64,000 bases of DNA from Gemmatimonadaceae bacterium. GTDB lineage: Bacteria; Gemmatimonadota; Gemmatimonadetes; Gemmatimonadales; Gemmatimonadaceae. This document shows, piece by piece, positions 1 through 8,456 of the stretch. Under the pieces are notes generated by a model, which was not told the origin of the DNA, did not search any database, and saw only the letters and a program-made list of their open reading frames with translations. The translations under genes and the position numbers were made by a program. Within the stretch, counting starts at the first letter, position 1. Each line of letters starts with the position of its first letter. The stretch lies in NCBI GenBank assembly GCA_020846935.1, contig JADLCY010000001.1, positions 372,001-436,000 of the forward strand, given 5' to 3'.

Positions 1-1
1 G

Positions 2-1045
2 CCGTTCCAGACGCGACTCCTCGGGCGCACCGCGATCGGGGGATACGCCGAGGTGCACGCGCGCTACCAGCGCGTCAATGGTGTGAGCGAGGCATCGGGG
101 TTCGACGCCCGACGGTTCAATCTTTTCACGAACACCCGGGTGAGTGATGTCGTCACGATGGCGGCGGAGCTCGAGATCGAAGACGGCGGCCGCGAAATCA
201 CGCTCGAGTATGCCGCCATTGATCTCCGCGTACACCCGGCGCTCGCGATTCGCGGAGGTATGCTCCTCTCGCCGATCGGGCGATTCAACCTGACGCACGA
301 CAGTCCACTCAACGAGTTCACGGACCGACCGCTCGTCTCCACCGAAGTCCTCGGCGTGGCACTGTCGGAACCGGGGATCGGGGTGTATGGCCGTGCTCGC
401 ACGGGTCGAAGGGGGCGTGTCACCTGGGAGCTCTACGCCACCAACGGATTCCACGAAGGCCTGCTCGCCGACGCGGGCACGCGGATTCCGCTCGGCAAGG
501 CCAATACCGAAGACAACAACGGATCGCCCGCTGTGGTCGGACGCATCGCCTGGAGCCCCGGCGTCGCGCACGAAGTCGGCGTCTCGACGCACCGCGGGGC
601 GTGGAACGGCTTTCTCGCCGACGGGGCACGCATCGACGAGCAGCGAGATGTTCAGCTGACGGTGCTCGACGCCGAGACGGCGCTGTGGGGCGTCGAGCTG
701 CGTGGCGAGCTGGCGATGGCGCGCGTGGACGTGCCCAATGACCTGCGTGGCATCTACGCCGAACGCCAGCGCGGAGTGTATGCGGAGGCGACGCGGGCCT
801 TTGGTCGAGGATGGATCCGGACGTTGCCCACCTCGACCTTCCTGCTCAAGGCCCGCGCCGACCACGTCGACTTCGACCGCCAGCGCCCGGGCGACTCGGT
901 GGCGCAGTGGACCGTTGGGGTGAACTTTCGCCCCACCACCGACTCGGTCATCAAGTTCGACTACGTGCGCGGACGCTCACGCGACCGTTTCAACAATGCG
1001 AGCGACCACGCCTATCTGCTCGCGTCGCTCGCCACGTACTTCTAG
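2..1045 (+). CDS. outer-membrane beta-barrel porin-like protein, 5' end missing
   Basis: The reading frame is already open at base 2, so the true start lies outside the window; a GTG at 53 is internal (codons before it read GRTAIGGYAEV). About 347 residues are visible. Alternating polar and hydrophobic strands, repeated Gly/Arg-rich turns and a C-terminal ending in Tyr-Phe fit a beta-barrel recognised by the BAM machinery. A stretch near the middle (SPIGRFNLTHDSP) resembles the eyelet region of phosphate- and anion-type porins. It would form a channel in the outer membrane; the substrate cannot be told. It converges on the PDZ gene with only 12 bases between the stop codons. The broad class is fairly safe; the exact family is not. 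Confidence 0.7.
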   Translation, partial: PFQTRLLGRTAIGGYAEVHARYQRVNGVSEASGFDARRFNLFTNTRVSDVVTMAAELEIEDGGREITLEYAAIDLRVHPALAIRGGMLLSPIGRFNLTHDSPLNEFTDRPLVSTEVLGVALSEPGIGVYGRARTGRRGRVTWELYATNGFHEGLLADAGTRIPLGKANTEDNNGSPAVVGRIAWSPGVAHEVGVSTHRGAWNGFLADGARIDEQRDVQLTVLDAETALWGVELRGELAMARVDVPNDLRGIYAERQRGVYAEATRAFGRGWIRTLPTSTFLLKARADHVDFDRQRPGDSVAQWTVGVNFRPTTDSVIKFDYVRGRSRDRFNNASDHAYLLASLATYF

Positions 1046-1057
1046 CCCGTCGCCGCG

Positions 1058-2170
1058 TCATCGAATCTCGACACGCGGACGCACGCGGACCCGGGCATCG
1101 CGCAAGCGCGACATGGCGGAGCTGATCTGCTCCTCCACCATGGCACGGCGTTCCGGCGACAACCTGAGACGCACGTCGCCATCGTCGAGCCGATCGAAGT
1201 ACAGCAGGTCGCTCCCCTGCCCTTCGCGGAGGATGCGCGGAAGCGCCGGCATGCGGCCCTCCAGCGCGCGCCACGCATCACCGTCACCGAACGAAAAGCC
1301 AAAGCCGCCGTCCCCGGTGAAGAACGCACGGGCATCGCGGCCGGGGAGATCCTTCGCGGCGACGGTCTTCACGCGCACGGTTCGCGCCTGACCCCCGCGA
1401 ATGAGACGCAACTCGACCTCATCGCCAGCCTTGAGCTTGTCCAACGCCCTGGTGACCCGACGCATGCGGCTGTTGCTCACCGTCCAGTCGCCGGCATCGG
1501 CCGCCGGCACGCGCGTGTCGACGCCGTTGATGGCCGCGATCCGATCACCTTCCTCGATCCTTGCCTTGTCGGCCGGGCCGTCATCGGTCACGCTGGCGAT
1601 GAGGATCCCCAGGGTATCCCGTCGGCTTCCGGACGCACCGAGGCCGATGCCGATCGTTGCGCGATCTTCCGTGTCACGACGGACCTCCGCGACGGTGCGG
1701 CGCTCGGGCCGGAGTGACTCGGCGCTCACGGTCGTGAGCTTGACGCTGCGCACCTGACCCTCGCGGTACACGCGGAGGTCCACCGTGTCACCGACTTTGG
1801 ACTTGCCAAGCTCACGGACGAGACGCCGCGTTCCGATGCCGAGCATCTCCTCGTCTTCAACGTCTGCCGCGGCAAGCCGCAGCGACACGCCGTTGATGGC
1901 TTGCAGGCGGTCACCCTCCTCGACGCCCGCTTTCGCGGCCGGTCCACCGCTTGTGACGTCGGTGACGAGCAAGCCGAGCGTGTCGCGTGTACCGCCCGGC
2001 CCGGTGGACACGCCAATGCGCGGGCGGTCCTCGTCGGACGAGCGGAGGGTCAGTACGCGCGGCTGGGGTCGGCGCTCGCGTTCTTCGGGCGCACGGAGCT
2101 GCTGGGCCTCGACCTGCGCTGCGGTAGCGAGCGCCAGGGCGGCGGGGAGGATGAGTCTGCTGGTGGTCAT
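1058..2170 (-). CDS. exported protein with two PDZ domains
   Basis: The 370-residue product starts with a signal peptide (about residues 1 to 22, ending VEAQ). Two PDZ modules follow, at about residues 50 to 150 and 170 to 280. Each has the sequence order DTLG, a VT..GPA.KA patch, then EEGDR(L/I).AINGV, typical of HtrA-type PDZ repeats that bind C-terminal peptides. There is no protease domain with a catalytic Ser, so this is probably a periplasmic scaffold or peptide-binding protein. It is the last gene of a minus-strand run that begins with the cyclodeaminase-family gene, 90 bases after the metallo-hydrolase gene. The C-terminal 90 residues are charged and unassigned. Confidence 0.82.
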   Translation of the reverse strand: MTTSRLILPAALALATAAQVEAQQLRAPEERERRPQPRVLTLRSSDEDRPRIGVSTGPGGTRDTLGLLVTDVTSGGPAAKAGVEEGDRLQAINGVSLRLAAADVEDEEMLGIGTRRLVRELGKSKVGDTVDLRVYREGQVRSVKLTTVSAESLRPERRTVAEVRRDTEDRATIGIGLGASGSRRDTLGILIASVTDDGPADKARIEEGDRIAAINGVDTRVPAADAGDWTVSNSRMRRVTRALDKLKAGDEVELRLIRGGQARTVRVKTVAAKDLPGRDARAFFTGDGGFGFSFGDGDAWRALEGRMPALPRILREGQGSDLLYFDRLDDGDVRLRLSPERRAMVEEQISSAMSRLRDARVRVRPRVEIR

Positions 2171-2260
2171 GGTGGCCGGTGGGTGTCGGACACTCGTTCT
2201 GTCACGACGCGGCCGTCGGAAGGTTTCCGCGATCCGCCCCGACGGCCGTGGTCGACCTCG

Positions 2261-3193
2261 TCAATACACGGCCAGGTCACGCGCAGACTCCACGCGACCC
2301 GTGTATCCGGCCGCCCGTATCTCGCGCAGCAAGTCATCGTCGGAGCTGCCCCAGTAGAGCTGGTGGTACAGCACGAGCAGCTTTGGCCGCGCACGCGCCG
2401 CAAGGGCAGCGAGTTCCCTGGTCGAGGTGTGCGCACGCACGTGGTAGGCCTGCCAGGGCGCGGGCCGCGTCACGAAGCGCTCGGTACTATACACCTCGTG
2501 CAGCAGCACATCGCATCCATTGCAGGCCTGCACGACCGCATCGCTGGCCCGCGTGTCGCCCGACACCACGATCACGCGATCCCGTGTCTCGAAGCGATAG
2601 CCAAAGGCATGCGCCCAGTCTCCATGCGGCACGGCGAACGCCTTCACGGTCACGAGCGAATCGCGGTATACCACGCGCGCCCTGGCGACCTCGGTGCGCA
2701 CGCGATAGCCGGTCGTGTTGGCGGGCTCACGTCCGTCGACCCGGTTGCGCACATCGGCGGTCCATGCGGCCTCGATGTGGCGGACCATCTCCCGGATTCC
2801 CGGCGGGCCAACGACATGCAGCGGCGCCGTGCGTTCGAGCACCCAGGGTGAGTAGATCAGGTCCGGCAGACCCAGCGTGTGGTCGGAATGGAGGTGGGTG
2901 ATGAATACCCGGTCGAGCCGCGGCGCCGTGAGGGCGTCAATGCCTTGCCGCGCCGCCGCGGCCGCTCGTCGCACCACGCCCGGCCCCGCATCGACGAGGT
3001 AGGTGCGACCACCTGCGACGATCGCGACCGCGGGGCCGGAGCGGTCGGGGTCGGCGTTGGGCGTGCCGGTGCCGAGCATCACGACGCGGGCTCCCGTCGT
3101 CGGCGCCTGGGCATGGGCGACAAGGCCGCCCTGCGCGACGGTTGCGGCGAGTGCGGCCGCGCCGAGCCGGGCAGGCGGTATCCAGGGGGTCAT
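2261..3193 (-). CDS. exported metallo-beta-lactamase-fold hydrolase (tRNase Z/arylsulfatase-like)
   Basis: The 310-residue product has a signal peptide (to about AHAQ) and then the MBL core. The metal-binding motif HLHSDH lies near residue 100, preceded by FIT, with later His and Asp ligands in VVSGDTR and LLHEVYS and a final His near LLVLYHQ. The GTGTPNADP opening is typical of the ribonuclease Z/AtsA branch, but the signal peptide argues for a periplasmic hydrolase rather than a tRNA nuclease. I chose the ATG at 3193 because it overlaps the upstream stop as ATGA (3190 to 3193), which implies translational coupling. A longer open frame upstream only shadows the dehydratase gene. The substrate is unknown. 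Confidence 0.83.
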   Translation of the reverse strand: MTPWIPPARLGAAALAATVAQGGLVAHAQAPTTGARVVMLGTGTPNADPDRSGPAVAIVAGGRTYLVDAGPGVVRRAAAAARQGIDALTAPRLDRVFITHLHSDHTLGLPDLIYSPWVLERTAPLHVVGPPGIREMVRHIEAAWTADVRNRVDGREPANTTGYRVRTEVARARVVYRDSLVTVKAFAVPHGDWAHAFGYRFETRDRVIVVSGDTRASDAVVQACNGCDVLLHEVYSTERFVTRPAPWQAYHVRAHTSTRELAALAARARPKLLVLYHQLYWGSSDDDLLREIRAAGYTGRVESARDLAVY

Positions 3194-4155
3194 GCCAGCG
3201 TGCCCTCGATGATGGCGGCGAGCCTGCTCAGGTCGATGTTCCCGCCGGAGATCACGCACACCACCTTGCCGGTGCCGGCACTCCCCGTCCGCGCCGCCGC
3301 GACCGACGCCGCCCCGGCCCCCTCGGCCACCACATGCGCACGCGAGAGCAGGGCGCGCATGGCGTCGGCGACGTCCTCGAGCCCGACGACGATCGACCCG
3401 GACAGCAGCGATGACGCGAGTGGCCACATCTCCGTGAGGACACTGCGCCCGCCAATGCCGTCCACGAACGAAGCGACGTAGTCCACACCAAGCGGGCGTC
3501 CCGCGGCGAGCGACGCAGCGAGCGGTGCGGCCGTCGCCACCTCGGCGGCGTACACCGGCACACCGGGCCGCAGTGCGCCCAGCGCCGACGCCACACCGCA
3601 CGAGAGCCCGCCGCCGCCGTACGGCACCACCACCGCCGACACGTCGGGCAGGTCCTCCACGATCTCGGCGCCTACCGTTCCGTTGCCGGCAAGGACGTTG
3701 GCATCCGAGACCGGATGAATGAACACGCCGTCGAATCCGGGGGCGCCGTGACTCACGATGACCTGCCACCACTCCGCGAAGGGCAGGCGCACGATGCGCG
3801 CGCCCAGCCGCTCGACGGCGTCTGTCTTGGCGGCGGGCGCGTGGTCCGGGACGGCGACGGTGCACGGAATGCCCCGCTCACGCGCGCACCACGCCACCCC
3901 CTGCGCCATGTTGCCGGCGCTGGCCGTCCAGACGCCGCGCGCGAGAGCCGCGGGATCGGCCATCGCCATGGCGTTGGCCGCGCCGCGGATCTTGAACGAG
4001 CCGATCGGCTGCAGGCATTCCAGCTTGAGGTACAACTCGGCGGGCGCCTCGAGGTGGAGCCGCAGGAGGGGCGTGCGCACCGCCTGTCCGTCGATGCGCT
4101 CGCGCGCCGCCCGGATGGCCGCCAACGGGATCGGGTTTGGCAGCACCAGACTCAT
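3190..4155 (-). CDS. PLP-dependent threonine/serine dehydratase-family enzyme
   Basis: This 321-residue fold-type II PLP enzyme carries the Schiff-base lysine in GSFKIRGA (Lys55), the substrate loop SAGNMAQG and the phosphate-binding PYGGGGLSCG. It ends near the catalytic domain with no ACT regulatory domain, as in catabolic dehydratases, serine racemases and hydroxyaspartate dehydratases. SAGNMAQ replaces the usual SSGNHAQ, so the substrate may not be threonine. The ATG at 4155 overlaps the stop of the cyclodeaminase-family gene by ATGA and its own stop overlaps the next start, so three genes are tightly coupled. An ATG 24 bases upstream is possible but less likely. Pairing with an OCD-family gene recalls EutB/EutC and BhcB/BhcD. 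Confidence 0.85.
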   Translation of the reverse strand: MSLVLPNPIPLAAIRAARERIDGQAVRTPLLRLHLEAPAELYLKLECLQPIGSFKIRGAANAMAMADPAALARGVWTASAGNMAQGVAWCARERGIPCTVAVPDHAPAAKTDAVERLGARIVRLPFAEWWQVIVSHGAPGFDGVFIHPVSDANVLAGNGTVGAEIVEDLPDVSAVVVPYGGGGLSCGVASALGALRPGVPVYAAEVATAAPLAASLAAGRPLGVDYVASFVDGIGGRSVLTEMWPLASSLLSGSIVVGLEDVADAMRALLSRAHVVAEGAGAASVAAARTGSAGTGKVVCVISGGNIDLSRLAAIIEGTLA

Positions 4156-5150
4156 CGCAGCCCACCGAGGTCGACCCACGTACCCACGCCTTCGGCGCTC
4201 GCGCGCTCGTGGATCAGCCGCGCGCTCGCGACATCTTCGATGGCCAGGCCGAGCGACTTGAACAGGGTGACCTCGGCGCTGGAACGGCGGCCCACCACAC
4301 GACCGATGACGACGTCACCGAGTTCCGCGACGATGTGATCGTTCGCGATCGCCCCTTCATCACGGGGGATGAGGAAATCGCCGGCCTCGGCGAGCGTGGA
4401 CTCGCGGCGATCGACGAAGAGTCGTGAGCGAACGACCGCCTCGGTATCCAGTTCGCGCGCGGCGGCCACACTGGCGCCGACCGCGTTCACGTGGGAGCCC
4501 GGCCTCAGCCATTCACCCAGGAGGACGGGCTCCCGAGCGGCCGTCGTCGTGCACACGATGTCGGCGTCGCGAACCGCGCGCTCCGCGGTCGGCACGGCCT
4601 CCGCCACGACGCCGAACCGTGCCGCGGCATCACGTGCGAATCGCTCCGCGTTCTCACCGCGCCGGCTCCAGACGCGAACTCGTCTGATGTCTCGCACGCA
4701 GCGCATCGCCTCGAGGTGCGTCATGGCCTGAACACCACTGCCGAGGATGGCCAGCTCCGAGGCGTCGGCGCGCGAGAGCCATCGCGTCGCGAGGCCCGAG
4801 ACCGCCGCCGTCCGGATCGCGGTGACCGTGCTCGCATCAATGATGGCGAGCAGCCGGCCGTTGCGGTCATCGAAGTACAGCACCACCCCGATGTGCGATT
4901 CATACGGCGTTCCTTCGTTGGAGGGAAACACGGTGATGATCTTCGCCCCGATCGATGGCCCGAGCACGGCCGGCATGGCTGCGAGAGCGCTGCGGCCGTC
5001 ACCAAGGCGGATGACGGTGCGGAGGGGGAGGAGGGCATCGCCCCGTGCGAGCGACGCCAGGGCGTCGGCCATGAGGTCGATGCAGGCAGCCATCGGCAGA
5101 AGCCGCGGCACATCAGCATGTGAGACGATCAATGTTCGCGCGTCAGCCAC
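4152..5150 (-). CDS. ornithine cyclodeaminase/mu-crystallin family enzyme
   Basis: About 332 residues with the layout of the OCD/mu-crystallin/alanine dehydrogenase family: an N-terminal substrate domain (GAKIITVFPSN), then the hinge DASTVTAIRTAA and the NAD(P) Rossmann motif GSGVQA. It is followed by the family's CTTTAAREPVL and VNAVGA blocks. Members make proline from ornithine, reduce imines such as iminosuccinate, or act in ectoine breakdown. I placed the start at GTG 5150, giving normal family length; no clear Shine-Dalgarno sequence supports it, and TTG 5132 is an alternative. It opens a minus-strand operon with the dehydratase and exported hydrolase, divergent from the broken lipoprotein gene. 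Confidence 0.82.
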   Translation of the reverse strand: MADARTLIVSHADVPRLLPMAACIDLMADALASLARGDALLPLRTVIRLGDGRSALAAMPAVLGPSIGAKIITVFPSNEGTPYESHIGVVLYFDDRNGRLLAIIDASTVTAIRTAAVSGLATRWLSRADASELAILGSGVQAMTHLEAMRCVRDIRRVRVWSRRGENAERFARDAAARFGVVAEAVPTAERAVRDADIVCTTTAAREPVLLGEWLRPGSHVNAVGASVAAARELDTEAVVRSRLFVDRRESTLAEAGDFLIPRDEGAIANDHIVAELGDVVIGRVVGRRSSAEVTLFKSLGLAIEDVASARLIHERASAEGVGTWVDLGGLR

Positions 5151-5268
5151 GTCGGGGTAGGCAGGGAGGTTGTGAATGTGACTGGAACGTGCAGGTTTTG
5201 GCCAGCGCGTCCCCCTGGGGTGCCGCGTCCCGCCGAAGCAACGCCCGCCTCCCCTCACCACCTCACGT

Positions 5269-5931
5269 ATGCCACGTCTGTTGCCCGCGGTTCTCATCGT
5301 CGCGACCGTCGCCTGTGCGCGTGGCGAATCGCCCACCACCGATTCGTCTGTTGCCGCGGTGCCACCGGCATCGCCTAACGTGGTGACGATCGTCGCCCGG
5401 GACTTTGCCTTCGAGGCGCCGGACACGATCCCGGCCGGCATGACCACGCTCCAACTCGTGAACGCAGGACCGGACCTGCACCACGCGCTGCTCCTGCGGA
5501 TCGGCGAGGGCAAGACACTCGCCGATTTCACGGCGGCGGTACAGGGCATGAAGCCGGGCGAGCCGCCACCCAGCTGGCTGATCGACGAGGGTGGCCCCAA
5601 CCCGCCAGCCGTGGGTGACACGGTTCGCGTAACCCAGGATCTCGCGCCCGGCAATTACGCGCTGGTGTGTTTCGTGGACACGCCCGACCACATCCCTCAT
5701 GTGGCCAAGGGCATGGTGCGGCCGCTGACCGTGCGCGCGAACACGACGCCATCCGCGCCACCGCCGACGGAAGATGTGAAGGTGGTGATGACGGACTACG
5801 CCTGGGCCGTGACGCCTGCGCTGTCCGCCGGCAGACACGTCCTGCGGTTCGACAACGCCGCCGCACAGTCGCACGAGGTGCTCATCGTCAGGCTCGACGC
5901 GGGCAAGACCGTGGATGACTTCGCGAAGTGA
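5269..5931 (+). CDS. two-domain cupredoxin-like lipoprotein, cut short by in-frame TGA
   Basis: The ATG at 5269 opens a lipoprotein leader (lipobox ending TVAC, Cys16). Two similar beta-sandwich-like repeats follow. The first is complete and ends APGNYALVCFV...GMVRPLTV. The second begins TDYAWAV and continues to GKTVDDFAK, where a TGA (5929 to 5931) stops it. The same frame then stays open for 63 more codons that supply the expected second half, including PGNYLLVCFV. The repeats resemble plastocyanin-like domains common in soil bacteria, but I see no clear type 1 copper set. As read, the product is 220 residues with a truncated second domain and may be misfolded unless the stop is read through or is a sequencing error. 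Confidence 0.7.
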   Translation: MPRLLPAVLIVATVACARGESPTTDSSVAAVPPASPNVVTIVARDFAFEAPDTIPAGMTTLQLVNAGPDLHHALLLRIGEGKTLADFTAAVQGMKPGEPPPSWLIDEGGPNPPAVGDTVRVTQDLAPGNYALVCFVDTPDHIPHVAKGMVRPLTVRANTTPSAPPPTEDVKVVMTDYAWAVTPALSAGRHVLRFDNAAAQSHEVLIVRLDAGKTVDDFAK

Positions 5932-6123
5932 GGTCAGACATATCAGGGGCCGCCGCCGGGGCGGCCGCTGGGCGGAATCGCGCCGCTGCGCGCGGGTGGG
6001 ACCGCCTGGATGACGGTCGATCTCACACCGGGCAACTACCTGCTGGTGTGTTTCGTCCCTGATGCGAAGGATGGCAAGCCACACCTTGCACACGGGATGA
6101 TCACGACGCTCACGATCAGCTGA
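5932..6123 (+). pseudogene. in-frame remainder of the lipoprotein's second domain after TGA
   Basis: These 64 codons (63 residues plus TGA at 6121) continue without any frame change from the preceding gene. They encode GQTYQGPPPGRPLGG, then VDLTPGNYLLVCFV and KPHLAHGMITTLTIS. This matches the end of the first repeat almost motif for motif, so it is homologous coding sequence rather than chance. It has no own start codon with a ribosome site. A single TGG to TGA change at 5929 would explain the break; Trp would fit that position. Whether this is a true nonsense mutation, an assembly error or recoding cannot be decided from the sequence. Confidence 0.7.
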
Positions 6124-6129
6124 CGCGAC

Positions 6130-6168
6130 CGGTGGCCGGGTGGGCGCGCACTCCCGCCCGGCCCACCG
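6130..6168. terminator. bidirectional hairpin between converging genes
   Basis: An imperfect inverted repeat (arms near 6130 to 6144 and 6153 to 6168, CGGTGG.. with ..CCACCG) fills the 45 bases between the lipoprotein remnant and the histidine kinase stop. It has one bulge and one G-T pair, no T-run, and overlaps the kinase stop region. Confidence 0.45.
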
Positions 6169-8295
6169 TCACACCGGGTTCGACCGTTCGAGCGCACTCC
6201 GCACGGCGTGGGCGAGCGCTGTGTGATCGTACGGCTTGGAGAGCAGGTGTAGACTGGTCGCCGCGGTGCGGTGCTGGATGATGTCGAGCGAGTAGCCCGA
6301 GGTGAACAGCGCGGGAAGCTCGGGGCGCCTGGTTCGCAGTTCGGCAGCGAGTTCCAAACCGGAGAACGGGCCTGGCAACACCACGTCGGTGAACAGGAGA
6401 TCGATACGGGGCTCGGCGTGCGCACGCGCCATCGCTTCCGGTCCATCGGCGGCCGCGACGACGTGATACCCCAGTGACTCGAGCATGCGCGTCGCGCCGG
6501 CGCGCAACGCGCGATCGTCTTCGGCCAGGAGGATCACCTCACCGTGACCGCGCGGCGCGTCTGTCGCCCGGATGGGGTGCTCCTCGGTTGCGTCATCGGT
6601 GGTCAGGGGGAAATAGAGTTTGACCGTCGTACCCTGCCCGACCTCGCTGTACACCCTGGCGTGCCCGCCCGACTGGCGCACGAAGCCGTACACCATCGCC
6701 AGCCCGAGCCCCGTCCCCTCGTTCGCCGGCCGGGTGGTGAAGAACGGCTCGAAGACGTGCGGCAGGACGTCGGCAGGAATGCCCGTGCCCGTGTCGGCGA
6801 CGGAGACATAGCTGAAGTCTCCCGCCCTCGCATCGGGATTCGCCCGGGCGTAGTGCTCGTCCAGGTGCAGCCGACCGCTCTCGATCACGAGCAGCCCGCC
6901 GCGCGGCATCGCGTGTCGCGCGTTCACGACAAGGTTGAGGATCGCGGTGTCGAACTGCACGGGGTCGATCTTCGTGGCCCCGGCGTCCCGCAGGTTGAGC
7001 CGGAGCACCACGTCCTCCCCAACCGTGCGCTGCAGGAGTGGTTCCATCTGGCGCAGGACGTCGCTGACCGCGATGCGCCGCGGCTGCAGGGGCTGACGCC
7101 TCGCAAAGGCCAGGAGTTGTTTCGTCAGGTCGGACGCGCGTGTGGCCGCCGCGCGAATCTCGTCGATCGCCTCCTTGTCTTCCGTGAATGTGGGGCTCCG
7201 CGGATCGATACGGACCAGCGACGCGTAACCAAGGATCACCGCCAGCAGGTTGTTGAAGTCGTGCGCCACGCCACCGGTGAGGCGGCCGAGCACTTCGAGG
7301 TGCTGCGAGCGCTGGGCGGCGAGCTGCATCGCCACACGGCGATCCTGCAGCCTGAAGGCGGCGAGGAGAGACGCCGCGGCGACGAGCGTCAGAAAGCCGA
7401 GGATGACAGCAGACACCCGACCGTCGCGATCAACCCAGGCCAGCACCTCGCGCTCGCTGAGTGACACGGCGACGACCAGGGACTGCTCGCGCATCGCGAC
7501 GACACCGTTGCGCATGGCGGGCTGCGCGGGCGTTTCCGCGGTCCGAAGCGTTCCGGCCCCGTGCGCGAGCCCGAAGGCAAGCAGGGGATCCGCCGCGGCA
7601 TCGTCACCGATCGCCGCGCGCATCGAGGGCTCGCGCAGGAGCACGACGCCGTGTGCGTGCAGCAGCGACACCATGCCCTCGGCGCCCACGTCGATCGTGT
7701 GGAAGAAGGCCCGCAGCGAGTCGGGCCTCAGGGTCGCGATCACCATGCCGTCGAACGCGCCTCGGGCGTCCTCGAGGCGACGGCCAAGCGGAATCATCAG
7801 GCCACCACCGAACACCGCGCGCACGGGCGACGGCGTCGACGCCACGAGGCCGGCGCCGGCGTCCGAGGAGAGCACGCCGAACAGGTACCCGGCCCGGCGC
7901 GACTCGCCCACCATGGTGGGGAGCGTCGCGTGACAGATCACGCCGTCGCGATCCACGACCGAGATGCCGCCCACCGTGCCAATACCCGCGCGGGCCGCGG
8001 CGAGGAGCGGTTGCCATTCGCGCTCCGGGGCACGCGGTCCTCCGATCCGCGCGTTCGAGGCCGCGAGCTGTCGCAGCGCAGCGTCCTGCGCAGCGAATGC
8101 CTCGCGCACGTAGCGGGCGAGGATGTGCGCGAGGTCGAGGGCCCGCTGGTCGCTGGCCTGCAGCGCGCGGTCGCGCCGCAGTGCCAGCTCAAACCCCCTA
8201 AGCACGGACAGCAGCGCCAGCACCGCCACCGTGAGCAAGATCGCGTTCCGCCGGAAAGCACCGCGCGGGTCGCGTCGTGGACTGCCACCAGCCAT
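6169..8295 (-). CDS. hybrid sensor histidine kinase with receiver domain
   Basis: The 708-residue membrane sensor has a first TM helix at about residues 19 to 38, a periplasmic dCache-like region of some 240 residues, and a second TM helix near residues 300 to 320. The HisKA dimerisation box GGVAHDFNNLL holds the phospho-acceptor His345. An HATPase domain follows (VVNARHAM, DTGTGIP, EPFFTT, GTGLGLA), then a C-terminal receiver with the acidic pocket AEDD, phospho-acceptor Asp637 in FTDVVLP and conserved Lys in SKPYD. The start is ATG 8295; a longer frame only overlaps antisense DNA. No separate output regulator lies beside it, so the phosphorelay partner is encoded elsewhere. It lies 161 bases downstream of leuS on the same strand. 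Confidence 0.9.
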   Translation of the reverse strand: MAGGSPRRDPRGAFRRNAILLTVAVLALLSVLRGFELALRRDRALQASDQRALDLAHILARYVREAFAAQDAALRQLAASNARIGGPRAPEREWQPLLAAARAGIGTVGGISVVDRDGVICHATLPTMVGESRRAGYLFGVLSSDAGAGLVASTPSPVRAVFGGGLMIPLGRRLEDARGAFDGMVIATLRPDSLRAFFHTIDVGAEGMVSLLHAHGVVLLREPSMRAAIGDDAAADPLLAFGLAHGAGTLRTAETPAQPAMRNGVVAMREQSLVVAVSLSEREVLAWVDRDGRVSAVILGFLTLVAAASLLAAFRLQDRRVAMQLAAQRSQHLEVLGRLTGGVAHDFNNLLAVILGYASLVRIDPRSPTFTEDKEAIDEIRAAATRASDLTKQLLAFARRQPLQPRRIAVSDVLRQMEPLLQRTVGEDVVLRLNLRDAGATKIDPVQFDTAILNLVVNARHAMPRGGLLVIESGRLHLDEHYARANPDARAGDFSYVSVADTGTGIPADVLPHVFEPFFTTRPANEGTGLGLAMVYGFVRQSGGHARVYSEVGQGTTVKLYFPLTTDDATEEHPIRATDAPRGHGEVILLAEDDRALRAGATRMLESLGYHVVAAADGPEAMARAHAEPRIDLLFTDVVLPGPFSGLELAAELRTRRPELPALFTSGYSLDIIQHRTAATSLHLLSKPYDHTALAHAVRSALERSNPV

Positions 8296-8456
8296 CAGAA
8301 CCTGCCAAACGGCACCTGTACCACCTTCGGACCGACGGCCTGCCCGCATGGCCCGAAAACGCAAGATGGTTCCGGGGCCACCCGCGCGGCAGCGGACTCC
8401 TCGAACCTGGCGCAGCTTTCGAGGACGTCGCGCGGCCCGACCACCAGAATCAGCGG

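Noticed and set aside
6130-6168. Hairpin as a selenocysteine insertion element for the TGA at 5929
   Set aside because: It lies about 200 bases downstream of the TGA, whereas bacterial SECIS elements follow the UGA directly, and it overlaps the converging gene's end, so a terminator is the simpler reading.
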